Source: Synergistaceae bacterium
GTDB lineage: Bacteria > Synergistota > Synergistia > Synergistales > Aminobacteriaceae
NCBI GenBank assembly: GCA_022837505.1
Contig: JALHFZ010000095.1
Span: 576 to 8,844, forward strand
DNA length: 8,269 nucleotides
Direction of reading: 5' to 3'
How positions within the stretch are numbered: the stretch's first letter is position 1; each line of letters starts with the position of its first letter. This document shows positions 1 through 5,751 of this stretch, in pieces. A program made the translations under genes and the position numbers. The notes below the pieces were generated by a model, which saw only the letters and a program-made list of their open reading frames with translations, searched no databases and was not told the DNA's origin.

Positions 1-1517
1 TTGACGAAGACCCGGGAGATCCCCTCAGGATAGAGCTCGGGCTCCTCGTAGGTAGCCCGGTCGGTTACGGTCTTCGGATCGAAGAGCACCAGGTCCGCCC
101 AGTTCCCCTCCACCAGGGTTCCCCTGTCGGGGATCCCCAGAATTTTCGCCGGAAAGGAGGTGATCTTTTGGATTGCCTCCGGAAGGGAGAAAACCTTCCT
201 TTCCCGGACATAGGTTCGCAGAAAACGGGGGTAGGTGCCGTACAGCCTCGGATGAGGACGGCCGCCGTAGATTCCGTCGCTTCCGAGGGTCGCCCGGGGG
301 TGGCTCAGCACTTTTCTGAGCACGTCCTCCGAGCCGTAGAAGCTGATCATGGTGACGGCGAGGCGCTCCTCCGCAAGAAGATCGCAGACTGCCTCGATGG
401 GGTTTTTATTCTGCCGGTCGGCAATGGCCTGGCAGGAGAGCCCCTCCATCCACTTGTTCTTCTCCAGGTGGACAGCGGTGACGATGATGTTCTCCCACCC
501 CACGGAGATCTGGCGGTTGTGCCAGACGTCGAGCCCCTTCGTGAAATCGTCGGTGATTCTTTTGCGGAATTCCGGCTCCATGAGATTGGCGATGAGGGCC
601 TCCGTCCCCTCTCCGAAGGTCCAGAAGGGGAGGACCGCCGTGAGGGTGGTGCATCCCGCCAGATAGGGGTAGCGATCCCAGGTAACCTGCCCCCCCTCGG
701 CGAGAAAGGCATCGGCCATTTCGAGCACCTCATCCATGAGGGGCCAGTTGACCTTGCCGTAGGCCTGAAGGTGGGAGACGTGGAGGCGGACCCCCGAATT
801 TTTGGAGATATCCCGGATCTCCCGGAAGGAGCGGCGGAGATGGTACCCCTCGTCCCGCTGGTGGACCACGAAGATGCCGTCCTTCCTGGCCACCTCCTTG
901 TTCAGTTCTGTCAGCTCCTCCTCGTCGGCATAGGGGCAGGGGGGGTAGATCAGGCCGGAGGACAGGCCGTAGGCCCCCTCCTCCATGGCCTCCCGGACGA
1001 TGGCGCACTGGCGGTCAAGCTCCTCCTTCGTGGGGGGGCGTTCGTCCATCCCCATGGCCTCGATCCGTACGGGCCCCTGGCTCAGCAGCACTGCGGCGTT
1101 GTTCGGAAGACCCGTTCCGTCAAGGGCCTCAAGGTATTCTCCGAAGGAACCCCAGCTCCACTTCTCTTCGGGGAGGATGCCGTTGAGCCCGGAGAGTATA
1201 TCCATGAGCAGTTTTTTATTCTTGCCGTGGGCCGGAGCGGTGCCGAGGCCGTCCTGGCCGAGAAGGTCGGTGGTGACCCCCTGGCGGATCTTCGCGTCCG
1301 GTTTTTTGTCCCTCAGGAGTTCAAGGTCCATATGGGTGTGCATGTCGATGAAGCCGGGGCAGAGGACAAGCCCCTCGGCGGAGATGACCCTTTCGGCATC
1401 TCCGAGGTTCTGTCCAATTCCGGCGATCTTACCGTCCTTGACGCCCAGATCCTGCCTCCGGGGTTCGGCCCCCGTTCCGTCGACGATCAGGGCACCCTGT
1501 ATCACAAAATCAAGCAT
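1..1517 (-). CDS. N-acyl-D-amino-acid deacylase (D-aminoacylase) family amidohydrolase, 3' end cut by window edge
   Basis: I translated this frame by hand from ATG 1517 to the left edge and found 505 complete codons with no stop, so the C-terminus lies outside the window; family members are about 480-530 residues, so little is missing. Family knowledge: these zinc amidohydrolases hydrolyse N-acyl-D-amino acids to the D-amino acid and a carboxylate, usually in the cytoplasm. Visible motifs are the metal pair HTH (residues 60-62), GVTTDLLGQDG (80-90), a His at 219, HVSH (246-249), GSDG with Asp414, then GGRPHPRLYGTYPR and the C-terminal ADLVLFDP (474-481). His219, His249 and Asp414 fit the known metal and catalytic positions. 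The usual bridging Cys of the GNCG-type motif is absent (GQDG instead). The start is set by AGGAGG at 1525-1530, 7 bases upstream. It lies 24 bases after the racemase stop. Exact substrate unknown; an N-carbamoyl-D-amino acid or another acyl derivative is possible. Confidence 0.88.
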   Translation of the reverse strand, partial: MLDFVIQGALIVDGTGAEPRRQDLGVKDGKIAGIGQNLGDAERVISAEGLVLCPGFIDMHTHMDLELLRDKKPDAKIRQGVTTDLLGQDGLGTAPAHGKNKKLLMDILSGLNGILPEEKWSWGSFGEYLEALDGTGLPNNAAVLLSQGPVRIEAMGMDERPPTKEELDRQCAIVREAMEEGAYGLSSGLIYPPCPYADEEELTELNKEVARKDGIFVVHQRDEGYHLRRSFREIRDISKNSGVRLHVSHLQAYGKVNWPLMDEVLEMADAFLAEGGQVTWDRYPYLAGCTTLTAVLPFWTFGEGTEALIANLMEPEFRKRITDDFTKGLDVWHNRQISVGWENIIVTAVHLEKNKWMEGLSCQAIADRQNKNPIEAVCDLLAEERLAVTMISFYGSEDVLRKVLSHPRATLGSDGIYGGRPHPRLYGTYPRFLRTYVRERKVFSLPEAIQKITSFPAKILGIPDRGTLVEGNWADLVLFDPKTVTDRATYEEPELYPEGISRVFV

Positions 1518-1541
1518 GGTATTGCCTCCTTTGGAGAGAAC

Positions 1542-2207
1542 TTATTCTCCCCGGTATTTCCCCCTGCGGCTCGTGGTGAAGCCTCTGGATGCCAGGGCCT
1601 CAGCCATCTTCACCCCCGCAAGGACTCCGTCCACCACGGGGATGCCGAGGGCTTCGGTGAGGCGCGAGTCGAGGCCGGAGAAACCGGCGCATCCGAGGGT
1701 TATGACCTCGGCGCCGTCGAGATCTCTGGCTTTCTTTCCGGCAGCAATCAGCCGTTCCTCCAGGTTCGCCCCTTCATCTTCGAGAATGGGCCGAACCGAG
1801 GCGCACCGGGAGCTCAGCCCGTATTTTCCCACGAGCTCCCGCTTCGCCTGCACTGAACTCTCGCTCGTCTGAAGGACCGAGAACCGGGCTCCCAGGGTCA
1901 GGGCGAGGAGCATGGAGCTCTCCCCCGCCCCCACCACGGGGCAGTCGAGAAGCTCCCGCAGTACGTCGAGATTGGGGTCGCAGGTGCAGGCGATGACCAC
2001 TCCGTCCACATCGCTGTATTTTTCCGCCAGGGCCATCATGCCGGGGGCGCACAATACCTCATCTTTGTGGGTCTCTATGAATCGGGGGGCCCCGGGGGCG
2101 CTTTCGCAGAGGATCTCCGTGCCGGGAAAGACGCCCTTCCGGGCCTCTCTGCCGATGAGTTCTGTAAAGGATGCGTCGGTGTTCGGATTGATCAGCAGCA
2201 GCTTCAT
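1542..2207 (-). CDS. Asp/Glu/hydantoin racemase family protein
   Basis: A 221-residue protein, the normal length for the hydantoin/allantoin racemase branch of the cofactor-independent two-cysteine racemases. It starts MKLLLINPNT, the typical first strand of the family. The two expected catalytic cysteines are Cys74 (in VIACTCDPNLD) and Cys173 (in TLGCAGFSGLD), followed by GIPVVDGV (188-195), which matches the family's substrate-anion loop. The ATG at 2207 is chosen because GGAGG sits 7 bases upstream; an in-frame start at 2240 would add residues unlike the family. This ATG overlaps the stop of the upstream amidohydrolase as ATGA, so translation is probably coupled. Known members racemise 5-substituted hydantoins or allantoin so that a stereospecific hydrolase can use both forms. 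Pairing with the amidohydrolase is an inference from adjacency; an amino acid racemase is the alternative. Cys76 (CTC rather than the usual CxxDP without a second Cys) is unusual. Confidence 0.85.
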   Translation of the reverse strand: MKLLLINPNTDASFTELIGREARKGVFPGTEILCESAPGAPRFIETHKDEVLCAPGMMALAEKYSDVDGVVIACTCDPNLDVLRELLDCPVVGAGESSMLLALTLGARFSVLQTSESSVQAKRELVGKYGLSSRCASVRPILEDEGANLEERLIAAGKKARDLDGAEVITLGCAGFSGLDSRLTEALGIPVVDGVLAGVKMAEALASRGFTTSRRGKYRGE

Positions 2208-3573
2208 CTCTGGTCCTCCATGGGGCAGTATCGGCCCCACCCCTTCTCCCCCGTGATCTTCCGGGGGTCCTTTGCGTCAAAGATTTTGCGCCCCCGAACC
2301 CGGGTCTGAAGGACCTGCCCCTTGAAGGTGCGGCCGGTAAAGGGGCTGAATTTTATAAGATGCTGCAGGTCGTCGTTCTTCAGCACCCATTCCTTCTCGG
2401 GGTCGAAGAGGACGAAGTCGGCATCGTACCCCCGGGTGATCCGCCCCTTCCGTCCGGCCAGGCCGAAGAGTTCCGCCGGGCGTTCCGCCAGAAGAACGGC
2501 CAGACGCTCCCAGGTCAACCCCCGCTTTCTCCCCTCAGTAACCACTACGGGGAGCATGGTCTGAATTCCGGTGCACCCCTCCGCCACGGTCCAGAAGTCT
2601 GCCTCGGTTTCGGTTTTCTTCGACATCGGGTGGGGAGAGTGGTCGCTCGTGATGATATCCACCGTGCCGTCCAGAACGTGCTGCCAGAGGCGCTCCACGG
2701 ACTCCCGGGAACGGACGGGGGGGTCGCATTTCGCGAGGGCTCCGATTTCAAGGAGATCGTCCTCGGACATACCGAGGTACTGGGGACAGGTCTCAGCGGT
2801 GAGGTTGGTCTGCCCCTCCTCACGCAGTTTTTTCAGCAGGTCCATCCCCTCGGGGATGCTCATGTGGGCGATATGGGTCCGGCACAGGGGGGCCTGCTTC
2901 GCCAGGAAGTAGACCCGCTGGATTGCCTCGAGCTCCGTATAGGGCGGGTGGGACCGGAGATAGGCCTCAGGGCCGTTCTCCCCCGCCGCCTGAAGTTCGT
3001 CCACAAGCTGCTGAATGAGGGTGTCGTTCTCCGCGTGGACGGAGAGGATGCCGCCGACCTTTTCGAGAATCTTCATCCCCGCGAGGAGGGTGCCGTCGTC
3101 GGTCATGGGGTAGTTGGAGCACCGGCAGGTGAAGGATTTGAAGGCCCGGGCGCCCGCTTCCGCCATGGGGGCTATGTGATCGAGGTATCCCGGCACCACT
3201 CCCCCGTAGAGGGCATAGTCCACGTGGCTTCCGCTGCCGGAGGTGGTGATTTTATCCTCCAGGGCCTCCACCGTCAGAGTGGAGGGGTTCGACAGGGGCA
3301 TGTCGATAAAGGTGGTGATCCCCCCGGCGGCGCAGGCGCGGCTGTAGTCGGTGAAGTTCTCCCGGTGGGGGTCGCCGTGGCCGGCGTGGGAATGGGCATC
3401 GATCAGGCCGGGCAGCACGAGAAGACCCCCGGCATCCAGGGTCTCCCGCCCCTCGAGGGGGGATCCCCCCGAGGTGACAGCAGTAATTTTCCCCTCAGTA
3501 ATGCCGATGTCCCCGCGGACAACTCCCCCGGCTGTAACGATGTCCCGTTTTTGACCACAAGATCGAAGATCAT
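2204..3573 (-). pseudogene. AllB-like cyclic amidohydrolase (allantoinase/hydantoinase/dihydropyrimidinase family) with apparent one-base frameshift near the 5' end
   Basis: Translation from ATG 3573 (AGGAGG 7 bases upstream) gives MIFDLVVKNGT, the standard family beginning, then runs out of frame to a TGA at 3403-3405. Adding one base near 3541-3545 restores IVTAGGVVRGDIGITEGKI and joins the 404-codon frame that is open from 3418 to 2204, making a normal protein of about 456 residues. In corrected numbering the metal ligands are His61 and His63 (DAHSH), Lys146 (AFKSF, carboxylated in the family), His180 (SVHAEN), His237 (IAHMS) and Asp311 (TSDHSPH). GALAKCDPPVR and the C-terminal NDDL...FSPFTGRTFKG resemble E. 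coli allantoinase AllB. The enzyme would open a cyclic ureide or imide ring in the cytoplasm. It follows the dehydratase by 33 bases and overlaps the racemase by 4. It may be a truly broken gene, or an intact one with a sequencing error. A GTG at 3418 could start a product lacking about 52 residues. Family is sure; substrate is not. Confidence 0.85.
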
Positions 3574-3580
3574 GGAATTG

Positions 3581-3586
3581 CCTCCT
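3581..3586 (-). promoter_or_regulatory. Ribosome binding site of the AllB-like gene
   Basis: AGGAGG with a 7-base spacer to ATG 3573. This shows that the natural start of the amidohydrolase is 3573 and not the GTG at 3418, which lies beyond the frameshift and has no comparable site. The stretch GGAGGCAATTCCATG is nearly identical to the one before the deacylase gene. Confidence 0.85.
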
Positions 3587-3606
3587 TCAGGATGATGTTT
3601 TTTGTC

Positions 3607-4581
3607 TTACAGCTTCCCTCCGGGGAGAAAGGAGGCGAGTTTGTCGGGGTCGATATTTCCTCCCGAGAGGAAGAAGCAGATCTTCTCTCCGGGCTTGACC
3701 TTGAAGGTTCCCTCAAGGGCGGCGGCGAGGCCGATGGCAGCGGAGGGCTCAACGAGAAGCTTCCCCTTGAAGATGATCTCGAGGAGAGCTTTTTTGATGA
3801 ACTCGTCAGACGCCGGGACGATCTCGTCCACGTATTTGTCGATGAGGGGGTAATTGAACTCCCCTGTCTTGGTGATCATCAGTCCGTCCGCAAGGGTCTC
3901 CCCCATGGGTACCTCCACGGGATGGCCTGCCTTTCGGCTCTCGGCGTACCGCTGAATGCCCGCAGGCTCCACTGCAACGATCCGCACGGATGGGCGGCTT
4001 TCCTTCAGCGCCGCCGCCACTCCCGCAAGGAGTCCGCCGCCGCCGAGGGGCACCACTACCGTATCAACGTCGGGCATATCCTGAGCTATCTCAAGGCCCG
4101 ATGTCCCCTGGCCTGCAATGAGTTCGGGGTCGTTGTAGGAGTGGACGAGGGTGTACCCCTTCTCATCCTGAATTTCGTAGAGTTTTTTATACCGCTGGAT
4201 CGAGTCAAACCCGTAGAGGATCACCTCTGCGCCGAGAGCCTTCGTCCCGTCGATCTTCGACTGGGGAGCATTTTCGGGCAGCACGAGAGTCGCCTTGATC
4301 CCCAGCATCTTCGCCGCATAGGCCACTCCCTGGGCATGGTTGCCCGATGAGGAGGCGATGATCCCCTTCGCCCGGTCCTCCTCCGACAGGGAGAGGATCT
4401 TGTTCGTCGCTCCCCGGATCTTGAAGGAGCCTGTGATCTGAAGGTTTTCCGGCTTGAAATAGACCTCCGCCCCAAAGAGGGAGTCGAGCTTGTCCCCCCG
4501 GAGAATAGGGGTGTGCCGCACCTTTCCCGCAATCCGCTCCGCCGCCTTTTGAATATCCGATAGTCCCACTATCCGTACCAT
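3607..4581 (-). CDS. Threonine/serine dehydratase (ammonia-lyase), PLP fold-type II, short catabolic form
   Basis: A 324-residue protein of the tryptophan-synthase-beta PLP family. GSFKIRGA (51-58) contains the cofactor lysine, Lys54. SSGNHAQG (78-85) is the substrate-binding loop, PLGGGGLLAG (178-187) the phosphate-binding glycine loop, and SGGN (306-309) contacts the pyridine ring. It ends soon after the catalytic domain, with no ACT or IlvA-type regulatory domain, as in TdcB-type catabolic enzymes. Expected reaction: L-threonine to 2-oxobutanoate plus ammonia, or L-serine to pyruvate. Serine racemase, hydroxyaspartate dehydratase and the ectoine-pathway EutB share these motifs and cannot be excluded. 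The ATG at 4581 is chosen because AGGAGG lies 7 bases upstream; a TTG at 4602 in the same frame lies upstream of that ribosome binding site. It is the first gene of the left cluster, and its product could feed the 2-oxoacid oxidoreductase encoded just upstream. Confidence 0.9.
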   Translation of the reverse strand: MVRIVGLSDIQKAAERIAGKVRHTPILRGDKLDSLFGAEVYFKPENLQITGSFKIRGATNKILSLSEEDRAKGIIASSSGNHAQGVAYAAKMLGIKATLVLPENAPQSKIDGTKALGAEVILYGFDSIQRYKKLYEIQDEKGYTLVHSYNDPELIAGQGTSGLEIAQDMPDVDTVVVPLGGGGLLAGVAAALKESRPSVRIVAVEPAGIQRYAESRKAGHPVEVPMGETLADGLMITKTGEFNYPLIDKYVDEIVPASDEFIKKALLEIIFKGKLLVEPSAAIGLAAALEGTFKVKPGEKICFFLSGGNIDPDKLASFLPGGKL

Positions 4582-4588
4582 TTTTTGT

Positions 4589-4594
4589 CCTCCT
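4589..4594 (-). promoter_or_regulatory. Ribosome binding site of the dehydratase gene
   Basis: AGGAGG with a 7-base spacer (4582-4588) to ATG 4581. It decides the start against the in-frame TTG at 4602. The same motif and spacing occur before korC, the AllB-like gene and the deacylase gene, and GGAGG at the same spacing before the racemase gene. Confidence 0.85.
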
Positions 4595-4595
4595 T

Positions 4596-4609
4596 CGGCC
4601 AAAGGGCCG
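4596..4609 (-). promoter_or_regulatory. Small stem-loop abutting the ribosome binding site of the dehydratase gene
   Basis: The minus-strand RNA reads CGGCC-CUUU-GGCCG directly followed by AAGGAGG. The five-pair GC stem ends where the ribosome binding site begins, so it could slightly affect initiation or simply insulate the site. This is a direct sequence observation with no known family behind it, and five pairs can arise by chance in GC-rich DNA. Confidence 0.3.
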
Positions 4610-4630
4610 GGTGAATTTTTTCAATACACG

Positions 4631-4665
4631 GAAGGGCGGAAGGGATCAGTTCCCCTCCGCCCTTC
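4631..4665 (-). terminator. Strong stem-loop after korD; possible terminator or RNA-processing/stabilising hairpin
   Basis: Two 15-base arms (4631-4645 and 4651-4665) flank a 5-base loop. In the minus-strand RNA the stem pairs fully, with a single G-U wobble (positions 4655 and 4641). In plus-strand RNA the same pair would be an A-C mismatch, which favours a role in the minus-strand transcript. It begins 13 bases past the korD stop. No clean U-run follows on the minus strand (it reads CGTGTATTGAAAAAATTC), so classic intrinsic termination is doubtful. Partial termination, or separation of the kor/suc mRNA from the downstream genes by processing, is possible. Confidence 0.6.
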
Positions 4666-4678
4666 TTATGGTTTTATT

Positions 4679-4879
4679 CTACTTCTCTATCCACAGTGCC
4701 ATGTCGGGGCAGTTGATCTCGCACTTTTTGCACTTGATGCAGTCTTCCTCCCGTACCGGGGAGATGACGGAAAATCCCTTCTGGTTCGTCTCTCCCGAAA
4801 GCTCGTAGACGTTCTTCGGGCAGACGGTAATGCACAGTCCGCACCCCTTGCAGAGCCTTTTATTCACATGAATGGCCAT
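4679..4879 (-). CDS. korD: 2-oxoacid:ferredoxin oxidoreductase delta subunit / 2x[4Fe-4S] ferredoxin
   Basis: A 66-residue protein with two complete CxxCxxCxxxCP motifs: Cys10, 13, 16, 20 and Cys47, 50, 53, 57. Each should hold a [4Fe-4S] cluster, with the fourth cysteine of one motif completing the other in the usual bacterial ferredoxin way. There is no signal peptide or membrane segment. Size and sequence (KGCGLCITVCPKNV, then CIKCKKCEINCPDMAL) match delta subunits of four-subunit 2-oxoacid oxidoreductases, which pass electrons from the KorB cluster to soluble ferredoxin. It begins 4 bases after the sucD stop and is the last gene of the right operon. Its place after sucCD, rather than next to korABC, is not the usual order. 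A free-standing ferredoxin is the alternative, but the operon context favours KorD. Confidence 0.9.
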   Translation of the reverse strand: MAIHVNKRLCKGCGLCITVCPKNVYELSGETNQKGFSVISPVREEDCIKCKKCEINCPDMALWIEK

Positions 4880-4883
4880 TTTC

Positions 4884-5750
4884 TCACCCCAGCTTCCGGA
4901 TTATGTCCACCACCTGGGCGGGCGAAAGGGCCACATGGACCCCTGCTCTCTCCAGGGCTTCAATTTTCGATGCCGCCGTCCCCTTGTTCCCCCGGATGAT
5001 CGCCCCTGCATGGCCGAGGGATTTTCCCTCGGGGGCGGACCGTCCCACGATGAGGGAGACTACGGGTTTTTTTACGGCCTTCGCGATAAATTCGGCCGCA
5101 GCGATCTCGGTGCCTCCGCCGATCTCCCCGAGGAGGACGATGATCTCCGTCTCGGGGTCGTCGTTGAAGAGCTCCACCGCGTCCCGCTGGTTCATCCCCC
5201 AGATGGGGCCTCCTCCGAGGGCGACGACGGTGGACTGGCCGATCCCGGCGTCGGTGAGGGTCTTTCCCACCTCGTAGGAGAGGGCGCCGCTCTTGGAGAC
5301 CACCCCAACCTTCCCGGGGATGAACATCCGGGAGGGGTGGGCGCCGAGCTTGCACTTGCCGGGAGAGATGACCCCCGCCGTCCCCGGGCCGATGACCCGG
5401 ATGTTGCGCCCTTCGGCATAGGCGAGGATGTCGAGGACGTCATGCTTGGGGATCCCCTCCATGGTGAGCACGAGGAGTTCGATCCCAACCTCCATGGCCT
5501 CCATGGCCGCGTCCTTCGCGAACATGGGGGGGACGAAGCTGATGGCCGCATTGGGAGTGCACCGCTCCATTGCCTGGACCACTGAGTCAAAGACGGGAAC
5601 GCCCTCCACGGAATTTCCCCGTTTTCCCGGGGTCACTCCCGCCACCACGGAGGTGCCGTATTCGAGAAGGGATTTCGTCTGGAGGATGCCCGATTTTCCC
5701 GTGATTCCCTGGACGATTACCCGGGTATTTTCATTCACCAGTATAGCCAT
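4884..5750 (-). CDS. sucD: Succinyl-CoA synthetase (ADP-forming) alpha subunit-like acyl-CoA synthetase
   Basis: A 288-residue protein, full length for SucD (about 289). The N-terminal CoA-binding Rossmann domain begins MAILVNENTRVIVQGITG. GVTPGK (38-43), GKVGVVSKSG (146-155), GEIGG with Glu209, and GHAGAII (246-252) with the phosphohistidine His247 are all present. With the beta subunit it would make ATP from acyl-CoA, ADP and phosphate through phosphohistidine. The ATG at 5750 lies one base after the sucC stop and is preceded by an AAGGGG-type ribosome binding site; the in-frame upstream extension to 5810 overlaps sucC and is unlike the family. One oddity: the GPNCPG motif that contacts CoA in E. 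coli is GPGTAG here (121-126), so Asn, Cys and Pro are all changed while the catalytic residues remain. This may mark an acyl-CoA substrate other than succinyl-CoA. The subunit assignment is sure; substrate is open. Confidence 0.93.
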   Translation of the reverse strand: MAILVNENTRVIVQGITGKSGILQTKSLLEYGTSVVAGVTPGKRGNSVEGVPVFDSVVQAMERCTPNAAISFVPPMFAKDAAMEAMEVGIELLVLTMEGIPKHDVLDILAYAEGRNIRVIGPGTAGVISPGKCKLGAHPSRMFIPGKVGVVSKSGALSYEVGKTLTDAGIGQSTVVALGGGPIWGMNQRDAVELFNDDPETEIIVLLGEIGGGTEIAAAEFIAKAVKKPVVSLIVGRSAPEGKSLGHAGAIIRGNKGTAASKIEALERAGVHVALSPAQVVDIIRKLG

Positions 5751-5751
5751 G

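Larger units (their letters stand above)
4582..4678 (-). other. Intergenic leader between korD and the dehydratase gene
   Basis: This 97-base gap is the longest non-coding stretch in the window and the only natural break in the gene run. It holds the two stem-loops and the dehydratase ribosome binding site. I looked for a minus-strand promoter and found only weak candidates (a TTGAAA without a convincing -10 partner at 16-18 bases), so I cannot say whether the left cluster has its own promoter or depends on read-through from korD. Confidence 0.6.

Noticed and set aside
152..165. GAAAGGAGGTGATC on the plus strand, matching the complement of the 16S rRNA 3' end over 14 bases, just before a TTG
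   Set aside because: On the minus strand it is simply the codons for KITSFP, part of the conserved K-(I/M)-T-S-x-P-A motif of D-aminoacylases; the following plus-strand frame is an antisense shadow.
168..1856. Long plus-strand open frame of 562 codons
   Set aside because: It runs antisense across the deacylase gene and into the racemase gene, has no recognisable motifs, and is explained by the GC-rich codon pattern of the minus-strand genes.
2360..3595. Plus-strand open frame of 411 codons
   Set aside because: Antisense to the AllB-like gene, with glycine- and valine-rich low-information sequence and no family match that I recognise.
3592..4350. Plus-strand open frame of 252 codons
   Set aside because: Antisense to the dehydratase, whose motifs and ribosome binding site are unambiguous.
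4640..4680. Plus-strand terminator reading (stem-loop followed by a T-rich stretch)
   Set aside because: No plus-strand gene ends here, and the stem pairs fully only in the minus-strand RNA.
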